Of a DNA stretch of 64,000 bases, positions 49,326 through 60,099 are shown piece by piece. The notes beneath the pieces were generated by a model. It did no database searches and was not told the DNA's origin. It saw only the letters and a list, made by a program, of their open reading frames with translations. A program made the translations under genes and the position numbers. Each line of letters begins with the position of its first letter. Position 1 is the first letter of the stretch. Location of the stretch: positions 97,269,642-97,333,641 of the forward strand of contig CM049306.1 in the NCBI GenBank assembly GCA_026874595.1, written 5' to 3'. Source of the stretch: Sipunculus nudus. Taxonomy: Eukaryota > Annelida > Sipuncula > Golfingiida > Sipunculidae.

Positions 49326-49469
49326 CTGAACCATTTTAGCACTCCCGACGACCTTGGCCTCCACTTTTCCAAACCTTGGAGGTTTAACTGCATATCCCAC
49401 AAATGTCAGGAGCTGATCAAATAGATCTGCATACATCGTCGGTGAGCTCTCTGCCCCATTCAGTATCTC
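49326..49469 (-). CDS. MON2: MON2 exon (window exon 3)
   Basis: Residues 274-321, 48 whole codons: EILNGAESSPTMYADLFDQL, then LTFVGYAVKPPRFGKVEAKV and VGSAKMVQ. It corresponds to the PDLF-x-Q-x-L-x-F region of MON2 followed by the PP-x-x-GK[VL]E motif. The acceptor is tatctgtacag and the donor GTTCAG|gtaagtg. Phase 0 at both ends fits the exons at 57762 and 46265. Confidence 0.95.
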
Positions 49470-49780
49470 CTGTACAGATAAATTAGCTTTTAACATTCAC
49501 AGGTATGGTACAAGTAAATATGAATATGATGATGCAGATTTTAAAATATCACCCCATAAATGCTTATCAAGATTGTTTGAGTGATTAGTCTGGTTCAAAT
49601 TTGTTCTGGATCCAACCACCCTATCAAGCATGGGCAGATCCAGGATTTAGGAATAGGAGGGGTGTCCAACCCAGGAGGACTAAATAAAACACCTTAAAGA
49701 AGGTCCCCAGGTCAGGAAAAAGGGGTCCAGGCTGATATCTTATGTCTGAAACCCTTAAAAAGGTAACATCAGATGAAAAC

Positions 49781-52382
49781 AAGGGACCTATGGGTCACGA
49801 CGCTCAGCTGTTATATATGATAAAAAAATATTTTTTAGAAATGAGGCACATGCTGGTTTTGTGTGGTAATAAATATAAGCTGTATTATGATTTGTATGTA
49901 TGATTTTGATAGTATCTTTGGAGACAGGGAAGAGGATTGATTTCATTTATTTTATTAACAAATGGAGTGCTATTGTCACACAGATTTTGACTTGGCCATA
50001 TAACTTATAAGCAGAACATATAATATAAGAGTTTAACTATTTATTAAAAAAATTACAAATATTGTCCCAAATATAATTTTTATTAAAAATAATAAGAGAA
50101 TCATATGATTTTTTAAAATGAAATATAACTGATATGATAATTAAAATAATATTAAAGAATATATTCATGAATGCATTCATGAATACATTTTGAAAGTATT
50201 TGCACAAGTATTCATATACTTTCATTTTTACCTGAATTCCCATTCTTTATGCAAGAAATTTTATAATGGAGTACATAATCATATTCGTATTTAAATACAA
50301 TTACAAAGTACTTGCACCATGTCTGGTATTTATTCAGTTTTCACCAAACAATGATTTTGAGAATCCAGAATATACAAAATTCACACATTTCAATAATGAT
50401 CATAAGTACCTGGTTTTATGGCTTTTATTTATATTAAAAAATAACTGTAAAAAATTCATTTTGAACTAATTTCACATCAATGTACACACTAGACACAGTA
50501 GGAATCTAGATTAATATTATCAACTGAATCTTTGTCTATCATTAATTTCCTTCATATAATCCCTAATGATTAGTAATGAATAATATGATTTACTTCTTTA
50601 TCATTAAAAATGAACTGAAAAATGCCATAGGTGACTGCATGGTGTTATTTGGAATATGTGACATTCTACCCATCGATACAAGATTCTTATATCATCAGTA
50701 ACTGCAAGTTAATTTCCTGTTATTATAAACTAACAAATTCCTTTTCTATTTTTCTTTAATTTGTTATTAAAAACCAAGAAAAATTTATTAATTTATTGTT
50801 TATTGTTATGTTGTTGATTAAAACAACTAGATGAGTTGGGTTGGACACCTGGATCAACTGTGGCTGGCCATAAGCTGCCTGGATTCTCGCCTCAAGCGTG
50901 CATAATTTGATGAAAGGTCAACAAGGTCAACATACAGGTGACTCAAGAGGGGCTGGAGAGAGCCAAAGTCTGACAGGGTCTCATAAAAAAAATTAATTAA
51001 AGCTACAATATTTGGCCAATTTCTTTCAGCTTTCTAAACTAAAAAGCTGAAATCATTATGTGTGCATGATATGAAAATTATATCAACAGTGCTCTCAGGA
51101 AACAAACGTGCCATGGTCACAGTTGGGCAAAATTTAAGGTACTAATTTTATATTTATACTAATAACTTATAAAATTTGAAAAATTCAGAACTAATTTTTG
51201 GTATTCAATTGAATCTTGATTAAATAATGTTACATCCCTGACAATAAAATCTCTAGCTTCAGCAATGCCCTTGTTAAGGGAGTAAATATATTTCTTGATT
51301 TTTTACAAAGTGCATTATGTTTGGGCCCATAACTTAAAAAAAATACGCAATACTGACATCATTTCTGGCATGTGCATAGCAAATGTATAGAAAAATATGT
51401 ATATTATATATGATCAAAGTCAGATCTGTGGTTTTGATATTAGGCAGTCTTAAAGTGTAACAATGAGTTTTTAATGGAAAAATGAAGTTTTTCATTGATA
51501 TCTCGAAGGAATTAAGTCCTAGTGACCAAATTCTTGGCATGGTAGGGGATTTTGGAGAAATCTAACTGTATGCCAAATTTAAGGAACTTAGAGCTGAAGC
51601 TCGGGAGCTGAGCTCTAGCAAACTGCATAACACTAGCAATATGTGACATGGTGCTTGAAAACTTGAATAAAATCTACAGTTTTTGATCAACTGGTTTCAA
51701 ATTTTTGGTGTTAACAGTTGAAATGCTAACAAAAACATGCTGTGAAAATAAATCCACAGCAGTAACAGCAAAAAAACGTGCCATGGTAAAAGTTGGGCAA
51801 CATTTAAGGTACCAATTTTTTATTTTTGCTAATATTTTAAAAAAATTTAAAAGATTTTGATCTAATTTTGGGTGTACAATTTAATTTTGATTAATAAAAG
51901 TAATATTACTGGAAAAAAAGTGCTTAGCTTTAACAAGTTTTGTGTTAAGTGATAAAATTTCTTTCCTGATTATTTACAAAATGCATTATGTTTGGGCCCA
52001 TAACTTTTTTAAATTATATAATACAGACCTAATTTCTGGCATGTACATAGGAATTATATAGAGGATTATTTATAGGAAATATGAGGAAAAACAGATGAGT
52101 GGTTTTGATATTAGGCAGTCCTGAAGTGTGAAAATAGGTTTTTAATAAAAAACTGAGGTTTTTCCTTAATTTCTCAAAGGAATGAAGTCGCAAAGACCCA
52201 GTTTTCAGCTTGGTAGGAGATCTTGGGGACATCTAACATTATGCTGAATTTTGGATTCCTAGGTCTTACGGTTTCAAAACGTGCCACATCTACGGACGGA
52301 CGGACGGACGGACGGACAGACGGATGGACGACGGACAATGGACCACGACTATAGCTCAGATGACTTATAGTCAGCTGAGCTA
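49781..52382 (+). mobile_element. F3 element, second copy
   Basis: The tail (52352-52382) is the hairpin TAGCTCAG...CTGAGCTA preceded by an ACGG microsatellite (52292-52330). Two related units of about 677 bp precede it (about 51060-51735 and 51736-52290), sharing ACGTGCCATGGT, TTAAGGTAC, GTTTGGGCCCATAACTT, TTTCTGGCATGTRCATA and GATATTAGGCAGTC. At 49781 AAGGGACCTATGGGTCACGA plus CGCTCAGCTG resembles the F1 head, so the element may begin there, although 49815-51050 is not recognisably part of it. The 51736-52382 part matches the split copy at 4957-5071 plus 10122-10637. Confidence 0.6.
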
Positions 52383-52407
52383 AAAATGGGGGTCCAGACA
52401 CCCTGGA

Positions 52408-52432
52408 CCCCCCCCCCCCCCCCCCCCCCCCC
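52408..52432 (+). repeat. Poly-C run of 25
   Basis: Twenty-five consecutive C immediately after the F3 tail, flanked by GGGGGTCCAGACACCCTGGA, which is itself a small inverted repeat. The length is probably polymorphic and may be uncertain in the assembly. Confidence 0.9.
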
Positions 52433-53320
52433 GGGATCTGCTTCTGTCAAGTAAGACCAACAGAAGTATTTGTAATCCTGATGTAGAGTGGAAGAAAAAA
52501 ATGGAATTTCTGTTATTCATAATACCACAGTATCCCAGAACTGCTAAGCAGGTGGCGCCAGAAGTGTTATCCAAGATATAAACCTATTCAAGATCAATGG
52601 GTAAAACACATTTTATAACATTTGATGAGGTCACGGTCGGGAAACAAAATTTAAATTTTATGAAAACATGATTATAAATGGCAGCAAAAAAGGTTTGTTC
52701 AATGGAAAAACCTACCAAACTAACTGAGCGTACAAAATTGCACAACTACCAAAATCTCAGATATCTAAATTAATAAAAGAACTGGCTAAACTGCAAAAAT
52801 AACCTTAACACATTAAACAAGGGCATCTGGTGGCAAGTCAGACAAACCAGAATTTTGCAAAGGGCACTTTCCAATAGTGACCTTTCAACTTCGGCTTATA
52901 TGTAACCACCCATCAATTTAGTTTACATAGCTTTTCTGTTTGTCAACATTGGTGCACGTACGATGTTTACCGACAACCTGTAGATAAACCAGTTCATACT
53001 TCTGTCTCTACCACCATCACTTCCACCATTACCAGAACTTTTCCAATAGGTAATTACCTACAGTTCATTAATATATATGCAAGTCAGAAATCATATATGT
53101 TCTACAGAAAAGGTTGACAAATAGCTGGTTTAAAAAAAAAAACAAGTGACCCATGGGTCATGACGCTCAGCTGACTGGGAAGAGATTCACAAAAGGAAAT
53201 TTTATCATCAGAATGGTAGATACCCATTCAACTGAAGCATCAAACAGATTTACCAACAGGCCAAGATTTAGTCTGTATTTATATATCTGAAAAATAGAGA
53301 AAAAATGTGTAAATTTTAAA

Positions 53321-54932
53321 AACTAGAATACGGGTAGCCGACAAGTGACTACGTGTATCTGCCAAAAAATCAGAGTGAAGTGAGGCATGGATTGAGTGGC
53401 AAGGGGAAACAGAGTGAGGTATGTTGCATATTAGCATGGATGTCTGCAGCCTAAATGTGTATGTAGGTTGTGCAACCTACCACAAATCCAGAAAGCTGTC
53501 CAAGTTGTATACATATGCAAAATTTTAGGCAGAAAAGTCAAACCACTACATGGATTATTTGATTTTAGCCCAATGCAGACAAACAGACAGACGCTGTGCA
53601 AAAATGGTTGCAGTTTTGTGTATGATAAAGACCTATGTGAGATCTAAACACAAGCACAATTTTGGCCCAATTGGTCAAATGGTTCCTGAGATATTAGCTT
53701 GGATGTGTGCAGCGTTAACTAGAATGTAGGTGGCGCCACCTGTCATAAAATCAAGAAAGCTATCCAGGATGTATAAACCTGCAAAATTTTAGGCAGTTAT
53801 GTCAAACCACTACAGAGAAATGAGTGATTTTAGGCCACGGCAGACCAACAGACAGACGCTGTGCAAAATGTGCAAAAATGGTTGCAGGTGGCCCCTCCGG
53901 TTTTGTGTATGATAAAGACCTATGTGAGATCTATACACATGCAAAATTTTGGCCCAATCGTTCAAACGGTTCCCGAGATATGAGCTTGGATGTCTGCAGC
54001 ATAAACTAGAATAAAGGTGGCGCCACCTGTCATAAAATCAAGAAAGCTATCCAGGATGTATAAAACTGCAAAATTTTAGGCAGATATGTCAAACCACTGC
54101 CAAGATGTGAGTGACTTTATTGCACGGCAGACAAACAGACAGACGCTGAGCAAAAATGGTTGCAGGTGGTGCCACCAGTTTTGTGTATGATAAAGAGCTA
54201 TGTTAGATCTATACACATGCAAAATTTTGGCCCAATCGGTCAAACGGTTCCCGAGATATGAGCTTGGATGTCATCAGCGTGAACATGAATGTAGGTGGTG
54301 CCACCTGTCATAAAATCAAGAAAGCTATCCAGGATGTATAAAACTGCAAAATTTTAGGCAGATATGTCAAACCACTGCCGAGATATGAGTGACATTATTG
54401 CACGGCAGACAAACAGACAGACGCTGTGAAAAAATGGTTGCAGATGGCGCCACCAGTTTAGTGTATGATAAAGATCTATGTTAGATCTATATACATGCAA
54501 AATTTTGGCCCGATCGGTCAAACGGTTCCCGAAATATGAGCTTGGATGTCATCAGCGTGAATGAGAATGTAGGTGGTGCCACCTGTCATAAAATCAAGAA
54601 AGCTATCCAGGATGTATACGCATGCCGAATTTCAGGTGAATTAGTCAATTCACTGCAGAGATATGAGTGACATTATTGCACGGCAGACAAACAGACAGAC
54701 GCTGTGCAAAAATGGTTGCAGGTGGCGCCACCAGTTTAGCGTATGATAAAGATCTATCCAAGGGCTACATTAGTATAAATTTTATTTCCTGATCAGTCAA
54801 ACGGTTCCCGAGATATGAGCTTGGAAAGCTGATAAAATCAAGTCCCAGAGGAGCTCTCTGGAAAGAAGGCGGCAAAGGCGGAGGAACCCGGTCAAAAACA
54901 TAGTATCCACAAAACTTCGTTTTGGCGGGTAC
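53321..54932 (+). mobile_element. F2 element inserted in F1
   Basis: It splits a 335-bp-type unit of F1: ...AAAATGTGTAAATTTTAAA before it and AAAAATACAGGTGGCTCCACC after it, whereas 8925-8975 shows the joined state. It starts AACTAGAATACGGGTAGCC. Five units of 278 bp follow, with landmarks GATAAAGAYCTATGT at about 53623, 53910, 54188, 54466 and 54744. It ends CATAGTATCC, ACAAAACTTCG and TTTTGGCGGGTAC. The AACTAGA start and CATAGTATCC...TTTTGG end are shared with F5. Each unit carries two palindrome sites (AGGTGGCGCCACC). Confidence 0.7.
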
Positions 54933-54934
54933 AA

Positions 54935-57565
54935 AAATACAGGTGGCTCCACCAGTCTGCAGAAACTAATAAAAACACTTACAAACATCAATATCCATGC
55001 AAAGAATCATGGTGATCTCCCCATTAGTTGTTCATATACTTCAGCTTTTGTAGCAAATTGTCCATTATTCTGAGGGATACTTCGGAGTCCTATAGCTTGA
55101 AGGATATGGGTAACAGAGACCTAATTTTAAGTTTCCACAGGCACTTTTCATGGGCCTTCTTGCATGACAAGAATGAAGATTCTAGGTCCAGTTGTTGCGA
55201 TTTGTACCCTGTTGACAGATAACCACATCTTTAAAGGTATCAAAAAAAGAGAAAAAAAATCGTAAAAATTTGAAAAAAATAGAGGTGGCGCACCCAGTCT
55301 GCAGAAACTGATGGAACAGGTCATGATCAATATGTATGCCGAAAATCATGACCATCAGTGTTGTAGTTATTGAGATACTGCAGTTTTTGTATCAAATTTT
55401 CCATTATTCTGGGGGGTAATTTGGAGCCATACAGCTTAAAGAATATGGGTAACAGAGACCTAATTTCAGGTTTCCATGGAGACTTTTCATGGGTCTCCCT
55501 GTGTGTCAAGAATGAAGATTCTAGGTCCAGTTTTAATGATTTGTGCCCTGTTAACAGATGTTCATAACTTGAAAGATCTCAAACAAGAGAAAAAATTCGT
55601 AAAAAAACCCGAACAAATACAGGTGGTGCCACAAGTCTGCAGAAACTGATGAAACACTCCATGATCAATATCCATGAAAACAATTATGATGATCTCTGCA
55701 TTAGTTGTTCAGATACTTCAGCTTTTGTATCAAATTTTCCATTATTCTGAGCTGTACTTTGGAGTGCCATAGCTCAAAGGATATGGGTAACAGAGACCTA
55801 ATTTCAGGTGTCCATGGAGACTTATCATGGGTCTCCCTGTGTGTCAACAATGAAGATTCTAGGTCCAGTCCTTACGATTTGTTCCCTGTTGACAGATAAC
55901 TACATCCTGAAAGGTCTCGAAAATAGAGAAAAAAAAATTGTGAAAATTTGAAAAAATACAGGTGGCACAACCAGTCTGCAGGTACTGATGAAACACCTCT
56001 TGATCAATATGTATGCCAAAAATCATGACCATCAGTGTTGTAGTTATTGAGATGTTGCAGTTTGTTTTTATCAAATTTTCCATTATTCTGGGGGGGTTAT
56101 TGGGAGCCCCCCCATAGCTCAAAGGATATGGGTAACAGAGACCTTATTTCAGGTTTCCATGCAGACTTTTTATGGACCTCTCAGTGTGTCAAGAATGAAG
56201 ATTCTAGGTCCAGTCTTTATGATTTGTGCCCTGTTAACAGCTGTTCACATTTTTAAATTCGTAAAAAATCGAAAAATTCAGGTTGCGCCACCAGTCTGCA
56301 GGAAGTGATGGAACATCTCATGATCAATACGTATGCCAAAAATCATGACCATCAGTCAAGTAGTTAATGAGATATTGAAGTTTTTGTATGAAATTTTTGA
56401 CTTTTCTGGGGGGTACTTTGGGGCCCCATAGCTCGAAGGATATGGGTAACAGAGATCTAATTTATGGTTTCTAGGGAGACTTTTAATAGGTTTCTCAGTG
56501 TGTCGAGAATGAAGATTCTAGGTCCAGCGGTTAGGATTTGTGCCACTTTAACAGATGTTCACATTTTTTAAGGTCTCAAAAATAGAGAAAAAAATTTGTA
56601 AAAAATCAAAAAATACAGGTGGCGCCACCAGTCTGCAGGAAGTGATGGAACATCTCATGATCAATATGTATGCCAAAAATCATGACCATCAGTCAAGAAG
56701 TTAATGAGATATTGAAGTTTTTGTATGAAATTTTTGACTTTTCTGGGGGGTACTTTGGGGCCCCATAGCTCGAAGGATATGGGTAACAGAGATCTAATTT
56801 ATGGTTTCTAGGGAGACTTTTAATAGGTTTCTCAGTGTGTCGAGAATGAAGATTCTAGGTCTAGCGGTTAGGATTTGTGCCACTTTAACAGATGTTCACA
56901 TTTTTAAAGGTCTCAAAAATAGAGAAAAAAATGTGTAAAAAATCGAAAAATACAGGTGGTGCCACCAGTCTGCAGGAAGTGATGGAACATCTCATGATCA
57001 ATATGTATGCCAAAAATCATGACCATCAGTCAAGTAGTTAATGAGATATTGAAGTTTTTGTATGAAATTTTTGACTTTTCTGGGGGGTACTTTGGGGCCC
57101 CATAGCTCGAAGGATATGGGTAACAGAGACCTAATTTCTGGTTTCCAAGGAGATTTTTCATGGACCTCTCAGTGTATCAAGAATTAAGATTCTAGGTCTA
57201 GGCTTTACGATTTGTGCCTTGTTAACAGATGTTCACATTTTTAAAGGTCTCAAAAATAGAGAAAAAAATTTGTAAAAAATAGAAAAATACAGGTGGCGCC
57301 ACCAGTCTGCAGGAAGTGATGGAACATTTCATGATCAATATGTATGCCAAAAATCATGACCATCAGTCAAGTAGTTAATGAGATATTGAAGTTTTTGTAT
57401 GAAATTTTTGACTCTTCTGGGGGGTACTTTGGGGCCCCATAGCTCGAAGGATATGGGTAACAGAGACCTAATTTCTGGTTTCCAAGGAGATTTTTCATGG
57501 ACCTCTCAGAATCCCAAGTTACAAGGTTCTAGGTTCAGCGGTTATGATTTGTGCCTGGTTAACGG
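54935..57565 (+). repeat. 335-340-bp tandem array, F1 core
   Basis: The landmark AGGTGGCGCCACCAGTCTGC or variants starts near 54942, 55282, 55621, 55961, 56280, 56617, 56955 and 57291, a spacing of about 320-340. Units from 56280 rightward are nearly identical to each other, while those to the left are clearly diverged. A final partial unit with altered sequence (GGTTCAGCGGTTATGATTTG) joins the microsatellite. Short overlapping ORFs here are by-products. Confidence 0.9.
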
Positions 57566-57761
57566 ACGGACAGACGGACGACGGACAAAGAGTGATTGCT
57601 ATAGCTCAGATGACTTTCAGTCAGCTGAGCTAAAAAACAAGGTGAAACATAGTTCCTGAGACAACAGAACTAGCAGCTCACTGAAAGGTGTATCATTGTT
57701 GAAACAAGTGACTGCCCGGAGCTTCTGAAATGTGAGTGTTGTAAGCGTAAGTCATCTTTAC

Positions 57762-58375
57762 CTTATGCAGTGCTTTAACGGCTGTCAAGATGGCCTCCTG
57801 GAGTGATGTCAGGTTATTATCCTGCGGCATTATGAAGGGTGAGGAATCCGTGTGGACTGGTACCGCTAGCGCTCGCTGAAGGACAAGCGACAACTTCTGG
57901 AGATCCGCTGCCACAAAGCGGCTCTTGATGTGTTCGTACAAGGCCGGGAATATCTGTATAAGAGCCGTCAAAAATGGCTGGGAAGGAATGTATGCACTTG
58001 CTGGTTTGGCCATGTCTGGAGGGGTCGTGACCTTTGTGCCTATACTGAGCCACACTTTCCAGGCATTTGACCACAAAGCCATATCTTCAACAGGAGTGTC
58101 ACTTTGATCACCAGGGGGTGCCACCTCTGTTGTTCCTTGTGTCGTCTGCAGCTCTCTCTGCTGATCTGTTCGCTGTATTTTTTCCTCTACAGGAGGGATC
58201 AGTTCTTTGGGGTTCCTGTTGCCAAATAATTGGACCCACTCATCCTTGGAATCTTTTTTTATCTGTAAGATTTCTTGGAAGCTCTTGAGTGCTGCCAAGG
58301 ACACCTCAGCAACCCCACACAGGGCTGCTGCCTCAATGTACTCCAAAAACAGAGCCCAGGCTCGTGGAAAATCAT
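57762..58375 (-). CDS. MON2: MON2 exon (window exon 2), 614 bp
   Basis: Residues 69-273. The acceptor is tgtccttgtag and the donor CATAAG|gtaaagat. With the G carried over it opens DDFPRAWALFLEYIEAAALC, then VSLAALKSFQEILQI, a conserved MON2 stretch. A variable Gln/Pro/Thr-rich linker (about residues 110-160) leads to LWSNAWKVWLSIG, SQPFLTALIQIFPALYEHIK and LQEAILTAVKALHK. It is the longest exon in the window and is probably a fusion of exons separate in vertebrates. The frame is open from end to end. Plus-strand ORFs over it are shadows. Confidence 0.97.
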
Positions 58376-59827
58376 CTACAAGGACAGTGACAGAGATTTT
58401 TAGATATTTACAATATCTAAATATTCACAAAGAATTTCATGAAATCCACTAGATTTTTGTTCAGTTATCATGGCACAGCCAAAGGCTGGCATATATCTGA
58501 TCTCATTGAAAAAGCATGAATTTAGCTTGAGTTGAACTTGGATGAGACACTTTATTGGTAAGTATAGTGAGTTTTGTGGAATTTCCATCAAAGGCCTTGT
58601 AAGTTATCACAGGGACACAAAATGTTACTGGAATGACAGTCAAAGGGTAAACATGTACCATAATATGTCCTGGCTAACACAGGCATATCAAGGAGTTTAT
58701 AACAAATGGATTCCCAACTCGTGAAGCTCTGCCAGGACTGGTGTGTCAGTCATGCCCTAATTGCAATTAAGACATGATCAGTCCATTACCCAAGTTGAGT
58801 GCCTATTGTACCGTAGTATTAGGCACAGGTGCTGCACGGCCTTTGATATGGCGAGGCTGCTAGATCTTACTGACACAGTCCGCTGATGCTCGTCAGGCTG
58901 AGAGTGATATATTCAGTAACTGAGCAGTGAATCGCTGGAATAACATTGACCAGAAATATGAATGCACATTTTGTTTTCTTTAGTTAAGAAATATGTGCAA
59001 TAGGTATATTTAGACAGGTCTCATGTTGAGTAATCACTGGAGCGATTTTGGGACAGATGCAGTCACTCTGCATCAGTATCTGCCATGATACATGACAGAA
59101 CATTACCACTGGGAAATGTATACCCTTTTTCCTTGAATAATTTATTGGATTTTTATTAGTTCATATCAGTCTACACACTTCTGAAAAAAATTAATAATTA
59201 GACTTGTTTCATTCTATTTCGTGGATAACAAAATTCTATTCGCCCATGTACAGATGAATTTCATTTTCATTGAAAACTGTTAGCCCTAGCCTGCTTCAGC
59301 ACTGATGGCATTGTTCTTGTATTATCGCCCATGTTTACCGCTGCCCAGCAATAGCTCAGGCATCTTTAGCAATGACAGCTTCATACACGTTTGCATGCTA
59401 CACGATGTATATATGAAAAGGTATATTGTATATCATGTAAACTTTTGATTGTTCCAATTTTTAAATTAAATACAAAATATTAATTTGAGGAGAAACTAAC
59501 GCGTTAGTTCCCTCTTGGGGTCTCCAGAAACTAATGGGCGATTCTGAAGTCACACCAAAGGGGGGATTCTCATGCTGTATCAATTAGTGCCTGGCTTATC
59601 AGCGGCTTCTCTCTGTGCCTTTGAGCAGCAAGTTTATGACCCTGTCAGCAACATTCAACATGGCCAGATGCCAAAGCTGGTACTCCATTTGTTAAAAACC
59701 CCTTTGCCATGAACAAAGAATTAAACAAAGTGTATCAAATGCATGTTAAATTTGGTGTTAGGGGTTTTTGGTGTTGTATTCAACACACTTGTAGTGTGAA
59801 AACAGTTAAAGACAAGTAGAACCTTAC
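58376..59827. other. Intron, nothing recognised
   Basis: Unique sequence without a known repeat family or domain-bearing ORF. 59498-59560 contains AACGCGTTAGTTCCCTC and AACTAATGGGCG, an imperfect local repeat only. Confidence 0.45.
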
Positions 59828-60032
59828 CTAAAGCCTGTAGGACTTTGCGTTTTGTGTTAAATACCCGAGCTACCCCTGCCATGGTCAAGACGCTGGTCTC
59901 TGCCCATTGTTTCTGTGCTGTGTCACGGGAGTGGTGTATCAGTATGTTACCACCCCCACCTTGTACCTCTTCTCTAGTACTGGAGGCTTTATTAGACAGC
60001 TCCTTTACTTTCTCCAGAAGAGGAAACAGGAC
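59828..60032 (-). CDS. MON2: MON2 exon (window exon 1, most upstream visible)
   Basis: Residues 1-68 and the first base of 69. It reads [18 protein letters not shown], a short Gly-rich insert [45 protein letters not shown]. Animal MON2 has the same [LV]-x-[21 protein letters not shown] and L-x-GVARVFN signatures. The acceptor is tatttcag (after 60032) and the donor TTTAG|gtaaggt. It enters in phase 0. The next upstream exon was not found before 64000, so the gene continues off the window. Confidence 0.97.
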
Positions 60033-60099
60033 CTGAAATAAATACCTTGAAATAAAGTCACTGATTTCAACTTAGACATCCAAACTTTATGGAAGGTTA

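Larger units (their letters stand above)
53142..57632 (+). mobile_element. F1 element, second copy, interrupted by F2
   Basis: The head at 53142 has TGACCCATGGGTCA and then GCTCAGCTGACT. Its first 150 bp match 5073-5222 closely. After an interruption at 53321-54932 the core resumes as about eight 335-340-bp units. It ends with a GGACGGACAGACGG microsatellite (57561-57587) and a perfect hairpin at 57602-57632, with AGTCAGCTGAGC the exact inverse of the head motif. It shows the same architecture and orientation as the copy in the 6.8-kb intron, with no coding capacity. Its end lies 130 bp from the MON2 exon at 57762. Confidence 0.65.
3652..60032 (-). other. MON2: MON2 gene, C-terminal 637 codons in 11 exons
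   Basis: Gene-level entry. MON2 (yeast Mon2/Ysl2) is a large peripheral membrane protein related to the BIG/GBF Arf-GEFs but lacking a catalytic Sec7 domain. It works with DOP1 (DOPEY) and a Neo1/ATP9-type flippase at the trans-Golgi and endosomes in retrograde sorting. The eleven exons total 1914 nt and read through as 637 residues plus TAA. The codon phases at all ten junctions agree (0/0, 1/2 or 2/1). The encoded region corresponds to the Mon2 C-terminal domain, and family-typical stretches such as [42 protein letters not shown] and EDERLSGKCPLPR are present. Animal MON2 is about 1,700 residues, so roughly the first 60 percent lies beyond position 64000. Introns range from 258 bp to 23.4 kb. 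Confidence 0.95.

Noticed and set aside
57925-58452. Plus-strand ORFs over the large MON2 exon
   Set aside because: Shadows of the conserved minus-strand frame.
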